Below, in pieces: positions 33,758-41,305 of a DNA stretch of 49,931 bases (the first letter of the stretch is position 1; every line of letters starts with the position of its first letter). A program made the position numbers and the translations under genes. Source of the stretch: Acidimicrobiia bacterium (GTDB taxonomy: Bacteria > Actinomycetota > Acidimicrobiia > IMCC26256 > PALSA-610); assembly GCA_036271555.1 (NCBI GenBank), contig DATBAK010000030.1, positions 1 through 49,931 of the forward strand, in the 5' to 3' direction. The notes under the pieces were generated by a model that was not told the DNA's origin, searched no databases, and saw only the letters and a program-made list of their open reading frames with translations.

Positions 33758-34426
33758 GTGACGGGCGCGGGGGCCGGAATCACCAACGTTGCCGCACCGC
33801 GACTCGGTAGGGCCCTCGTGCCCACACGACCCGACGGCATCGACCCCGACGCCGAATGGATCGCGCAGTCGATCGAAGCGCTCGACTTCGCCGGAGTCGA
33901 GGCCGATCACGTCTCGCTGAACGAATGTCGCCTGCGCGGGGTGAGCCTCACCGGCGCCCGACTCGAGCAGTTGCGGCTCACCGATGTCGAGCTCGTCGAC
34001 TGCGAGCTCTCGGGACTCATCGCGACGGAGTGCTCGATGCTGCGCGTCGCGATGCGCGGGTGCCGCATGACCGGCGTCGTGTTGTCGGACAGCACCTTGC
34101 GCGACGTCGGCATGACCGGATGCAAGCTCGACGACGCCAACCTGCGCTTCACGAATTGCGAGCGCGTGCGTCTCGAAGACTGCTCGCTCGCACGCGCCGA
34201 CCTCACGGGCATGACGATGAAGGCGGGCGCGGTCGTCGACTGCGACCTGCGCGCCGGCGACGTCACGAAGGCAAAGCTCACCGGCACGCGCCTCACGGGC
34301 TCGAAGATCGAAGGGCTGCAGGGCGCGGGCGCGCTGCGCGGCGTGGTGATCGGAACCGAGCAGGTGCTGCCGCTCGCGCTCGCGATCTTCGCCGATCACC
34401 ACATCACGATCGACGACGACGGGTGA
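33758..34426 (+). CDS. Pentapeptide-repeat protein
   Basis: A 222-residue protein built largely of A(D/N)LXX-like repeats forming a right-handed quadrilateral beta helix: about residues 40-185, e.g. LNECRLRGVSLTGARLEQLRL, ECSMLRVAMRGCRMTGVVL, GCKLDDANLRFTNCERVRL and RADLTGMTM (each separate). The final 30 residues (GVVIGTEQVLPLALAIFADHH) form a cap common in actinobacterial members. No enzymatic motif is present. Some relatives mimic DNA and protect gyrase, but nothing here shows that. Its stop overlaps the lipoprotein hydrolase start by four bases. Confidence 0.88.
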   Translation: MTGAGAGITNVAAPRLGRALVPTRPDGIDPDAEWIAQSIEALDFAGVEADHVSLNECRLRGVSLTGARLEQLRLTDVELVDCELSGLIATECSMLRVAMRGCRMTGVVLSDSTLRDVGMTGCKLDDANLRFTNCERVRLEDCSLARADLTGMTMKAGAVVDCDLRAGDVTKAKLTGTRLTGSKIEGLQGAGALRGVVIGTEQVLPLALAIFADHHITIDDDG

Positions 34427-35553
34427 CGATCTCGGCGCGGTCGATCTCGATGGTCGTGATCGCGGGGCTGCTCGCGGGCGCGTGCGGGAAGGGCAGCAGC
34501 TCGTCGGCGTCGAGCGCGACGACCACGACGGTTGCGCCGTCGCCCGCCGCGAACCCCGCGTACGCGAAGGCGGGTCCGTACCCGGCCTCGTTCCACACGC
34601 TGCGCGCCGGCACGCGACCCGTCGACGTGTTCCTGCCGGGTCAGCCGGGCAGCGAGAAGGACCACAAGCAGGCCTGGTACGACATCCGCGCGCCCGAGCG
34701 TCCGCCGTCGGCGCCGGCGGAGCCCACTCCGGTCGCGGAGCAGGTGACGATCCCCGCGTATCGCGACCTCCCGCCTGCGCTCGGGCCGTTCCCCGTCGTC
34801 CTGTTCAGTCACGGCTACGGCGCGCAGCCGCTCGTGAACGCGACGCTGGAGGCGGATCTCGCGTCGTGGGGTTTCGTCGTGATCGCGCCGGATCACGTCG
34901 AGCGCGACACGTACGCGTTGATCACGAACCACGCGACCTCGAACAACACGCGCGATGCAGCCGTGCTGCACACGGCGATGCTCGCGGCGGCGCGCGATCC
35001 CGCGGTCGGTCCGTACATGAAGCTCTCGCAGGTCGCCGCGGTCGGGCACTCGCAGGGGGGCGGCACCGCGCTCGCCGCGCTCTCGCGGCGCGACGTGAAG
35101 GCCGCGGTTGCGTGGGCGTCGACCGTGCCGAGCACGCCGCTGCCCTCGAAGCCGGTCATGCTCATCGGCGCGCAGCACGATCTCGAGTTCGGCGCGAGTG
35201 TCCAGCAGAGCATCTACGCGCGGCTGACGGGACGGCGCGCGCTCGTGCTGCTCGGCGGCGGCGCGGGCCACGCGACCTTCGTCGACGAGTGCGAAGGGCT
35301 GCGCGCGAGCGGTCAGCTGACGCCGGGCGGCGACGAGCGCGATCCACAGAATCCGGGCGGTCTGCTCGAGCTCGCGCAGAACGGCTGCTATCCCGACGAG
35401 GTCGATCCCTTGGTCGCGTGGCCGGTGATCACGCATTTCACGGTCGCGTTCCTCCGCTCCGCCTTTGGCATCGACAAGCAACCGGTCGGGCTCGGAGACG
35501 GCATCGCCCGCGCGTTCCCGATGCTGCCGCTCACCTACGAGCACCACCCTTGA
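34423..35553 (+). CDS. Lipoprotein alpha/beta hydrolase (dienelactone hydrolase/PAF-AH-like)
   Basis: A 376-residue exported lipoprotein. The signal peptide ends in the lipobox LLAGAC (Cys about residue 24), followed by a Ser/Thr-rich linker. The hydrolase domain has the oxyanion strand VVLFSHGYGAQ, nucleophile elbow VGHSQGGGTALAAL, acid in LIGAQHDLEF and histidine in GGGAGHATFVDEC. Its sequence style is that of PAF-acetylhydrolase/dienelactone hydrolase relatives. The start GTG at 34423 overlaps the pentapeptide gene stop (GTGA). The substrate is unknown; esters at the cell surface are likely. Confidence 0.86.
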   Translation: MTISARSISMVVIAGLLAGACGKGSSSSASSATTTTVAPSPAANPAYAKAGPYPASFHTLRAGTRPVDVFLPGQPGSEKDHKQAWYDIRAPERPPSAPAEPTPVAEQVTIPAYRDLPPALGPFPVVLFSHGYGAQPLVNATLEADLASWGFVVIAPDHVERDTYALITNHATSNNTRDAAVLHTAMLAAARDPAVGPYMKLSQVAAVGHSQGGGTALAALSRRDVKAAVAWASTVPSTPLPSKPVMLIGAQHDLEFGASVQQSIYARLTGRRALVLLGGGAGHATFVDECEGLRASGQLTPGGDERDPQNPGGLLELAQNGCYPDEVDPLVAWPVITHFTVAFLRSAFGIDKQPVGLGDGIARAFPMLPLTYEHHP

Positions 35554-35554
35554 T

Positions 35555-35600
35555 GGTCGGGCTCGCGGAGCTCGTCCTCCGTGACGCGGGGCGGGAGCGG
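35555..35600. repeat. Possible degenerate copy of the hairpin repeat
   Basis: It begins GGTCGGGCTCGC, identical to the first twelve bases of copy A at 20906, two bases after a plus-strand stop codon. It then loosely follows it through CTCCGTGACGC. The TCAG core and hairpin are not preserved. Confidence 0.3.
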
Positions 35601-35634
35601 TCGAGGTCGCATGCTCGCGGCGCGCCCGCTTCGG

Positions 35635-37017
35635 TCAGCGCGGCTCGAGCAGCTCCGTGAACGACTCGTCGATGCAATCCATGAGCAGCGGCACGTCGGT
35701 GACGGCCGCGGGGTCGATGTTCAGCCCCATGTGCAGCTCGTCGCAGTAGGAGAGCAACGTGACGTTGAGCGCGCAGCCGGTACGGGGCCCGAACGGGTAG
35801 TTGGCGAGGATGCGCGCACCCGCGAGGTAGAGCGGGACCGGGCTGCCGCGCAGGTTCGACGTCGCAAAGTCGATCGTGCGCGTCTGTGAGTGCGTCGCCG
35901 CGACCAGCATCGACGTCGGCAAACCCGACGCGAACCCCGCGAGGAGCTCGGCCGCCGAGAGCGCGGGTTCTTCGCGCGTGTCGCGCAGTCGCTCGGAGAT
36001 CGTCGCGAATCGAGTCGCGACGTCGTCGGGATCGGTCGGTACCAGGAGCCGCGTCGGCACGAACCGGTTGGCCGCCTGCTCGCCGCGCTCGCGCGTGCTC
36101 ACCGGCATCGCCATGCGCAGCTCGTCGGCGATGCCGCCGAGCTTGTGCGCGTAGCGGCCGAGCCCGCCCGTCACCCCGGTCACGAACACGTCGTTCAGCG
36201 TCCCGCCGAAGCGCTTCGCGGCCGCGCGCGCGACCGGCAGCGCGACCGTGAACACCTCGAGATGACGGCGCAGCGATCGTCCGGTGAGCACGCTCGAGCG
36301 CGCCGACCCCGTGACGAGCACCTGCCGGCGCAGCGAGCCCGCGAACCGGAGTGCGCCGCGCGCGTTCGCCGGCGCCTCGGTCGGGTGGGTGACGACGTGC
36401 CCCGCGGTCGCGGCGACCGATCGTCCCGTCGCGACGTGGCGGCCGACCGCGTCGCCGACTGCATCGCGGAGCACTCCGAGCGGCGACGGTCGCGACACGT
36501 CGCGGGCCGCGCCGTCGTCGTGAAGCTCGTCGGTCGGTCGGGCCGGTTTTGCCTCGAAGTCGACGAGCGCGAGCGACAGCTTCAGACCACCGACTCCGTC
36601 GGTGATCGTGTGGTGCATCTTCTGGAGCATCGCGGTGCGGCCGCCGCTCAGGCCGTCGACGACCGTGAACTCCCACAGCGGACGCGAACGGTCGAACGGT
36701 GCCTCCGCGAGCGCGGCGCACACTTCGAGCAGCTCGCGCATGCCGCCGGGCTCGGGCGCAGCGACGCGGCGGACGTGGTAGTCGAGATCCAGATCGGGAT
36801 CGTCGACCCACATCGGCGGCACGATGCGCAGCGGCGCGGAGACGACGCGCTGGCCCAGCTTCGGGATCGCACGCAGCGCGTCGTCGAGCTTGGCGCGCAG
36901 GCGATCCGGATCGGGTGACGACTCGAGCACCGTGAGATTGCAGAAGTCCGAGCGGAGCGCGGGGTCCTTCTCGACCGCCCACATGATCGCTTCGGAGTCG
37001 GACATCCGCAGGCTCAT
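35635..37017 (-). CDS. Wax ester synthase/diacylglycerol acyltransferase
   Basis: A 460-residue WS/DGAT-family acyltransferase that makes triacylglycerol or wax esters from acyl-CoA. The catalytic HHxxxDG motif is MHHTITDGVGG with H135, H136 and D140. Other family blocks are PLWEFTVVDGLSGGR (before it), LNDVFVTGVTGGLGRY, and the C-terminal SNLRGSPVPLYLAGARI and NYPFGPRTGCALNVTLLSY. Length and block order are normal for the family. It is a membrane-associated storage-lipid enzyme, common in actinobacteria. Confidence 0.94.
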   Translation of the reverse strand: MSLRMSDSEAIMWAVEKDPALRSDFCNLTVLESSPDPDRLRAKLDDALRAIPKLGQRVVSAPLRIVPPMWVDDPDLDLDYHVRRVAAPEPGGMRELLEVCAALAEAPFDRSRPLWEFTVVDGLSGGRTAMLQKMHHTITDGVGGLKLSLALVDFEAKPARPTDELHDDGAARDVSRPSPLGVLRDAVGDAVGRHVATGRSVAATAGHVVTHPTEAPANARGALRFAGSLRRQVLVTGSARSSVLTGRSLRRHLEVFTVALPVARAAAKRFGGTLNDVFVTGVTGGLGRYAHKLGGIADELRMAMPVSTRERGEQAANRFVPTRLLVPTDPDDVATRFATISERLRDTREEPALSAAELLAGFASGLPTSMLVAATHSQTRTIDFATSNLRGSPVPLYLAGARILANYPFGPRTGCALNVTLLSYCDELHMGLNIDPAAVTDVPLLMDCIDESFTELLEPR

Positions 37018-37044
37018 GGTGCGGACAGTCTTAGCGCCTGGGCG

Positions 37045-37632
37045 CTAGCGAGGCACGCGTGTGCGCTTGAACTCGTTGAAGCGGCTCCAGTCGAGCAGCT
37101 CGACCGCCCGCGCGAGGTCGTCGGCGCGGCCCCGCTCCATGAAGCGGATGAACGTGGCCTCTTCGCCCTCGCAGAAGGTCGGCACGCCGAACACCGCCCA
37201 GCGATCGACCGCCTCGGTGTGCTCGGCGGCGAGCGCCTTCAGCGGCCGGCCGGTCGCGACCTCGGCTGCAACCGCGTCGACGTCGATCCCGACGCCGGCG
37301 GCCGCGTCGCGCAGCACCGCTTCGTCCTTGAGCTGGAGGCCCTTGTCGTGGCGGGCCGCGAAGAGCGCGACGTGCGCGTCGAGGAACTGCTCGGGAAACT
37401 GGTCGCGGATCGCGATCCCCCACTCGAGCGCGAGCACGCCGCCGCCGCGCTCGTCGGCGGGACGGTCCCACACCGCGGGGCTGCCTTCCTCGACGTGCAC
37501 CTGGTCGAGCGAGTACGCCTGGAACCGGTAGTCGATGTCGGTGCCTTCGCGGAGCGCGTTCACGACCGCTTCGTGTGCGTTGCGGGCGAAGGGGCAGCGG
37601 TAGTCGAAGGTGACAGCGATCTGGCGGCTCAT
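37045..37632 (-). CDS. DsbA-family thioredoxin-fold protein
   Basis: A 195-residue protein of the DsbA/2-hydroxychromene-2-carboxylate isomerase/FrnE superfamily. The N-terminal active-site position reads VTFDYRCPFARNA, so the C-x-x-C is reduced to C-P-F-A with only the first cysteine. The cis-proline region is WAVFGVPTFCEGEEATFIRF. There is no signal peptide, so it is cytosolic. A single cysteine suggests isomerase or glutathione/mycothiol-type S-transferase chemistry rather than dithiol oxidation. ATG 37632 has GGGAGG upstream. Confidence 0.84.
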   Translation of the reverse strand: MSRQIAVTFDYRCPFARNAHEAVVNALREGTDIDYRFQAYSLDQVHVEEGSPAVWDRPADERGGGVLALEWGIAIRDQFPEQFLDAHVALFAARHDKGLQLKDEAVLRDAAAGVGIDVDAVAAEVATGRPLKALAAEHTEAVDRWAVFGVPTFCEGEEATFIRFMERGRADDLARAVELLDWSRFNEFKRTRVPR

Positions 37633-37673
37633 GGCACGCGCCTCCCGGGGGGTGGGTAGCGAACGGTGGCGTC

Positions 37674-38222
37674 CTACCCGCCGAGTCTTCCACGCCCGGC
37701 AGGGCCCAGAATCCGGTGCAGGGTCTTGCCGATCGCGAGGCCGAGCGCGGCGCCCGCGACGACGTCGGAGGCGTGGTGCATGCGCACGTAGACGCGGCTG
37801 AACGCGACCACGCCCGCGACCGTGAACCACAGCGGCGCGAGCTGCGCGCCGTCGTCGGAGAGGAACACCGCGGCCGTGAACGCCGCGGTCGCGTGGCCGG
37901 ACGGGAACGAGCTCGTGATGGGGACACGCATGTTGTAGGGGAGCGGACCCTCGGTCGCGGGCCGTTCGGGCCGCACGCGTCCCACGACGCTCTTGATCAC
38001 CACGTTCGTGAGGAACGACTCGATTCCGAGCGCGCTCGACATACGACGGGCCTCCGCGCGCCGCCCGGTCGCGACACCGCGTACCCAACCGATCCCGTGC
38101 CAGAGCTTGCTGTGATCGGCCGCGGCCGAGAGCGCGTAGAAGACGTGGTCGAGCGCGGGGTTTCGGATCGCCTCGACCGCGTCCTCGACGGCAGCGTCGA
38201 AGCGGGCGGTCGCGCCCGGCAT
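37674..38222 (-). CDS. PAP2-family membrane phosphatase
   Basis: A 182-residue membrane lipid phosphatase. The three signature motifs are intact: KSVVGRVRP, SSFPSGHATAAF and SRVYVRMHHASDV, supplying the catalytic histidines. Helices flank them (LWFTVAGVVAFSRVYV, VVAGAALGLAIGKTL). Its ATG shares one base with the stop of the upstream nuclease gene (TGATG). Likely substrates are undecaprenyl or diacylglycerol pyrophosphate/phosphate, as usual for the family. Confidence 0.92.
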   Translation of the reverse strand: MPGATARFDAAVEDAVEAIRNPALDHVFYALSAAADHSKLWHGIGWVRGVATGRRAEARRMSSALGIESFLTNVVIKSVVGRVRPERPATEGPLPYNMRVPITSSFPSGHATAAFTAAVFLSDDGAQLAPLWFTVAGVVAFSRVYVRMHHASDVVAGAALGLAIGKTLHRILGPAGRGRLGG

Positions 38223-39067
38223 CAGACCGCGAGCGGAAGCGGCGGCCGGCCGGCCGCGGTCTCGGCGCGCTCCTTCATGACGACCGCGGCCTGCTCGGGG
38301 TTCCCACCGAACGCGGGGCAGAACTCACGGAAGTTGCAGAAGTTGCAGAGCGCGCTCTCCTTGGGGCGGAAGTCGTCGCGCGCGCACGCACGACGCACCG
38401 CTTCCATCACCGCGCCCGAGCGCTGGTTGACGCCCCGCATGAAGACGTCGGACGGCTCGGCGATGATCGCCTCGGGCTTCGACAGGTAGAGCAGCTGTAC
38501 GCGCGCGGGGCGCCGGCCGAAGACCTGCTCGCACAGCACCGAGTAGACGTGCACGCCCGCGAGGCTCTTCTGCTCCCACCGCTCCGACGGCGTCGAGCCG
38601 GTCTTGTAGTCGGTGATGACGAGGTCGCCGTTCTCGTCGAGCTCGAGCCGGTCGATGATGCCGCGCAACGTGACCTTCTCGAGCTGCGCCATGAGCTTGA
38701 GCTCGACGCCGATCGTGCGGACGCTCGTGGGGTCCTCGAGCTCGAAGTAGCGGCGCACGAGCACCTCCGCGTCGGCGCGGAAGGTGTCGAGCTCCTCGGC
38801 CGTGAGCTCGAGGCCGGTGAACTCGCTGTCGTTCTCGAGATCGCGACAGGCGCGACCGAGGTCGTCGAGCGCGGCGGCCAGGGTGCGCTGCTCGGGCGGC
38901 CGCCAGTGCAGGTGCTGGAGCGCGAGGTGCACGAGCGTGCCCTTGCTCGCGGGTGCGGACGGGGGCTCGGGAAGACGCTGGACGTACGAGAACTTGAAGG
39001 CCAGCGGGCAGCTCGTATAGCAGCCCATCGAGCTCGGTGACAGCGTCTGTGGGATCGGCAGGCCCAT
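38222..39067 (-). CDS. Stand-alone RecB-type PD-(D/E)XK exonuclease with Fe-S cysteines
   Basis: A 281-residue nuclease equivalent to the C-terminal nuclease domain of AddB/RecB or Cas4-like proteins. SPSSMGCYTSCPLAFKF holds the first cluster cysteines. KGTLVHLALQHLH supplies the first histidine motif, RGIIDRLEL and VITDYKTG are the catalytic D...(D/E)-x-K core, and CNFCNFREFCPAF gives three further cysteines for a [4Fe-4S] cluster. ATG 39067 is preferred to a TTG at 39082 because TATCGT lies six bases before it. No helicase gene adjoins it and no cas genes are nearby, so a repair role is more likely than CRISPR. Confidence 0.87.
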   Translation of the reverse strand: MGLPIPQTLSPSSMGCYTSCPLAFKFSYVQRLPEPPSAPASKGTLVHLALQHLHWRPPEQRTLAAALDDLGRACRDLENDSEFTGLELTAEELDTFRADAEVLVRRYFELEDPTSVRTIGVELKLMAQLEKVTLRGIIDRLELDENGDLVITDYKTGSTPSERWEQKSLAGVHVYSVLCEQVFGRRPARVQLLYLSKPEAIIAEPSDVFMRGVNQRSGAVMEAVRRACARDDFRPKESALCNFCNFREFCPAFGGNPEQAAVVMKERAETAAGRPPLPLAV

Positions 39068-39073
39068 GAGCGG

Positions 39074-39079
39074 ACGATA
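39074..39079 (-). promoter_or_regulatory. Leaderless-type -10 (TATCGT) for the nuclease gene
   Basis: TATCGT on the minus strand with six bases before the ATG at 39067. It argues against the upstream TTG start, which would lie within the promoter. Confidence 0.48.
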
Positions 39080-39121
39080 CAACGGGCCTACGACATCGAC
39101 GTGCCAATCGCGGCGGGCGCG

Positions 39122-39127
39122 TAGCCT
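39122..39127 (+). promoter_or_regulatory. Leaderless-type -10 (TAGCCT) for the YbjQ-like gene
   Basis: TAGCCT with eight bases before the ATG at 39136. Confidence 0.42.
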
Positions 39128-39135
39128 GATTTTCC

Positions 39136-39516
39136 ATGGCTGACCAGGACATCGGGTACTTCGGCGGCGGTTCCGCGGGGCACCAGCTCGCGGTGCCCAC
39201 GACCACCGCGTTCGAGATCCCGGGCGCGCGGATCACCAAGTCGCTCGGTACGTGCTTCGGGCTCGTCGTCCGCAGCATGGGGATGGGCAAGGGCATCGCG
39301 GCCGGGTTCCGCTCGCTCGTCGGCGGCGAGGTGAAGCAGTACACGCAGTTGCTCGAGGACAGCCGGCGTCACGCCATGGACCGCATGGTCGAGAACGCGA
39401 TGCTGGTCGGCGCCAACGCGGTGATCGGCGTGCGCTTCGACTCGTCGGAGATCGGCCAGACGATGACCGAGATCGTGGCCTACGGCACCGCGGTCGTCAT
39501 CGAAGCCGGGTCGTGA
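39136..39516 (+). CDS. YbjQ/DUF74 family protein
   Basis: A 126-residue protein of the YbjQ (heavy-metal-binding domain-like) family. Family motifs are IPGARITKSLGTCFGLVVRS, GGEVKQYTQLLEDSRRHAMDRM and ANAVIGVRFDSSEIG (each separate). A 20-residue N-terminal extension (DQDIGYFGGGSAGHQL) is extra. These proteins form pentameric rings; their role is not established. It overlaps the next small gene by four bases (GTGA). Confidence 0.88.
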   Translation: MADQDIGYFGGGSAGHQLAVPTTTAFEIPGARITKSLGTCFGLVVRSMGMGKGIAAGFRSLVGGEVKQYTQLLEDSRRHAMDRMVENAMLVGANAVIGVRFDSSEIGQTMTEIVAYGTAVVIEAGS

Positions 39517-39707
39517 TCGGGCTGATCGTGATCGCGATCCTCGCGGTCATCCTGGTCGTGAGCCTGTTCGTGAAGCGGCACGGCGAGTCGGACGCGCCGC
39601 ACTCGAGCTGGTCGCCGACCGAGGAGCGCTTCCGCGACCCGTCGACCGGCCGGCTCATGCGGGTGTGGCTCGACACCGCCGGCGCCCGCCACTACGTGCC
39701 CGAGTGA
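39513..39707 (+). CDS. Small single-helix membrane protein
   Basis: A 64-residue protein with an N-terminal helix (VIGLIVIAILAVILVVSLFV) and a short cytosolic tail ending RRxW-like DPSTGRLMRVWLDTAGARHYVPE (in two parts: DPSTGRLMRVW and DTAGARHYVPE). The start GTG at 39513 overlaps the YbjQ stop, so it is translationally coupled to it and may anchor or accompany the YbjQ ring at the membrane. No known family. Confidence 0.7.
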   Translation: MIGLIVIAILAVILVVSLFVKRHGESDAPHSSWSPTEERFRDPSTGRLMRVWLDTAGARHYVPE

Positions 39708-39714
39708 GGCGCCC

Positions 39715-40068
39715 CTACTCGGGACGGACGTCGACGATCTCCTCGCCGCGGCCCGGAACGTCGACCGTGTACAGCGCGACCCGCTGACCGACTGCGAGCC
39801 CGTCGTCGTGCACGCGGGGCGCGAACGCGAAGCCGTTGCCGGCCCCGTGCGCGCCGGACGCGATGTCGAGCGCGATCGCGTTGTGGTCGGCCGACACGAT
39901 CGTGATCGTGCCCGTGTACACGCGGGTCGTGAGTCCGTGGTGATGGTCACCGCGTGCGGCGAAGCCGAGCACGACACACACCGCGGCGACGCACACCGCG
40001 GCGACAGCGGGTCCCCGCGTCGGCGTCCGGGCGCCGACCTGATCGGTCGTCGTGATCGTCGAGGTCAT
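39715..40068 (-). CDS. Small membrane-anchored protein with exported beta domain
   Basis: A 117-residue protein with one N-terminal helix (AVAAVCVAAVCVVLGFAA, about 21-38), then a histidine cluster (GDHHHG) and a strand-rich exported part: VYTGTITIVSADHNAIALDI, GQRVALYTVDVPG. It resembles a small OB or DUF-type domain but I cannot name the family. The tight convergent end with the small gene at 39513 leaves only seven bases. Confidence 0.65.
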   Translation of the reverse strand: MTSTITTTDQVGARTPTRGPAVAAVCVAAVCVVLGFAARGDHHHGLTTRVYTGTITIVSADHNAIALDIASGAHGAGNGFAFAPRVHDDGLAVGQRVALYTVDVPGRGEEIVDVRPE

Positions 40069-40198
40069 GGACGCCCACCCGTCTGCGATCGCTCCGGTCG
40101 CTGGTCGCCGGCCGCGTCCGCTCGGCGGCGTCGACCGACGCCACGAGTGTCGTGCCCGCCGTCACGCGCCGCAAGCACCTCGCGTTTTCGGCGCTGGC

Positions 40199-40204
40199 TA
40201 GCCT
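40199..40204 (+). promoter_or_regulatory. Candidate -10 (TAGCCT) with a 36-base leader
   Basis: TAGCCT lies 42 bases before the GTG at 40247. This transcript would have a leader with the strong ribosome binding site GAGGGGAG at 40233-40240, in contrast to the leaderless genes. Confidence 0.35.
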
Positions 40205-40246
40205 GCGGCGCGCTCGATCGAGGGCAGCCGACGAGGGGAGTGCGCC

Positions 40247-41260
40247 GTGCGGGTCGACGGAGGAATCGGAGGGGATTCGATCCCGGAGCTCGCGACGCGG
40301 GCGAAGGAGCTCGAGGACATCGGCTACGACGGGATCGTCACCGCGGAGACCGCGCACGATCCGTTCCTGCAGCTCCTGATCGCGGCCGAGCACACCGAGC
40401 GCGTCGAGCTCGCGACCGGAATCGCGGTGGCGTTCGCGCGCAACCCGATGACGCTGGCAAACCTCGGTCACGACCTCCAGACCTATTCGAAGGGCCGCGC
40501 GATCGTGGGTCTCGGGTCGCAGATCAAGCCGCACATCGAGAAGCGGTTCTCGATGCCGTGGTCGCAGCCCGCGAAGCGCATGCGGGAGATGATCCTCGCG
40601 ATGCGAGCGATCTGGGCGTGCTGGAACGACGGCGAGAAGCTCGACTTCCGCGGCGAGTTCTACCGCCACACGTTGATGACGCCGTTCTTCAATCCCGGCC
40701 CGACGGGCTACGGCCCGCCGAAGGTGTTCCTCGCCGCGGTCGGCGAGCACATGACCGAGGTCGCGGGCGAGGTCGCCGACGGAATCCTCATCCACGGCTT
40801 CACGACCGAGCGCTACGTGCGTGAGGTCACGCTCCCGGCAATCGGGCGCGGGCTCGCGAAGGCGGGTCGGTCGCGCGATGGGTTCGAGGTGTCGGGGCCG
40901 TTGTTCGTCGTCACCGGTCGCACGGAGGAAGAGATCGAGAAGGCGAAGACGGGAACCCGTCAGCAGATCGCGTTCTACGGCTCGACGCCGAACTACAAGC
41001 CGGTGCTCGACCTCCACGGTTGGGGTGACCTGCAGCCGGAGCTCAACGCGCTGTCGAAGCAGGGAAAGTGGGTCGAGATGGGCGAGCTCATCGACGACGA
41101 CATCCTGTCGACGTTCGCGGTCGTCGCCGAGCCCGCGCAGGTCGGTCCCGAGCTCAAGGCGCGCTACGGCGGGCTCGTCGACCGGCTGTCGTTCTACGCG
41201 CCCTACCGCAACGACCCCGCGCAGTGGCGCGCGGTGATCGACGACCTCAAGTCCGCGTAG
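40247..41260 (+). CDS. LLM-class F420-dependent oxidoreductase (TIGR03617-like)
   Basis: A 337-residue luciferase-like TIM barrel. It opens with MRVDGGIGGDSIPELATRAKEL, where MRVDGG is typical of the TIGR03617/MSMEG_2256-like group. Then come the TAETAHDPFLQLLIAAEHT, VELATGIAVAFARNPM, GLGSQIKPHIEKRFSMPWSQP and FLAAVGEHMTEVAGEVADGI segments. GTG 40247 is selected by GAGGGGAG six bases upstream. F420 is expected from the family; the substrate is unknown. The stop codon TAG forms the base of a long inverted repeat shared with the convergent hydrolase gene. Confidence 0.9.
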   Translation: MRVDGGIGGDSIPELATRAKELEDIGYDGIVTAETAHDPFLQLLIAAEHTERVELATGIAVAFARNPMTLANLGHDLQTYSKGRAIVGLGSQIKPHIEKRFSMPWSQPAKRMREMILAMRAIWACWNDGEKLDFRGEFYRHTLMTPFFNPGPTGYGPPKVFLAAVGEHMTEVAGEVADGILIHGFTTERYVREVTLPAIGRGLAKAGRSRDGFEVSGPLFVVTGRTEEEIEKAKTGTRQQIAFYGSTPNYKPVLDLHGWGDLQPELNALSKQGKWVEMGELIDDDILSTFAVVAEPAQVGPELKARYGGLVDRLSFYAPYRNDPAQWRAVIDDLKSA

Positions 41261-41305
41261 TGGTACTGCGTTGTTCGGCTATACGCCGACAACGCAGTAC
41301 CACTA
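41258..41305. terminator. Long near-perfect inverted repeat that includes both stop codons
   Basis: The left arm is 41258-41279 (begins TAGTGGTACTGCG) and the right arm 41285-41305 (ends CGCAGTACCACTA). They pair over 21 base pairs with one bulged T around the loop TATAC. The TAG stop of the + gene and the TAG stop of the - gene are the two ends of the stem. It is a bidirectional terminator candidate without a U-tract. Confidence 0.85.

Noticed and set aside
38222..39067. Cas4-like protein hinting at a CRISPR system
   Set aside because: Fe-S cysteines and the nuclease core are shared with RecB/AddB-type repair nucleases; there are no cas genes or arrays nearby.
39068..39082. TTG start of the RecB-type nuclease at 39082
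   Set aside because: The -10-like TATCGT lies between it and the ATG at 39067 in leaderless position, so the ATG is the likelier start.
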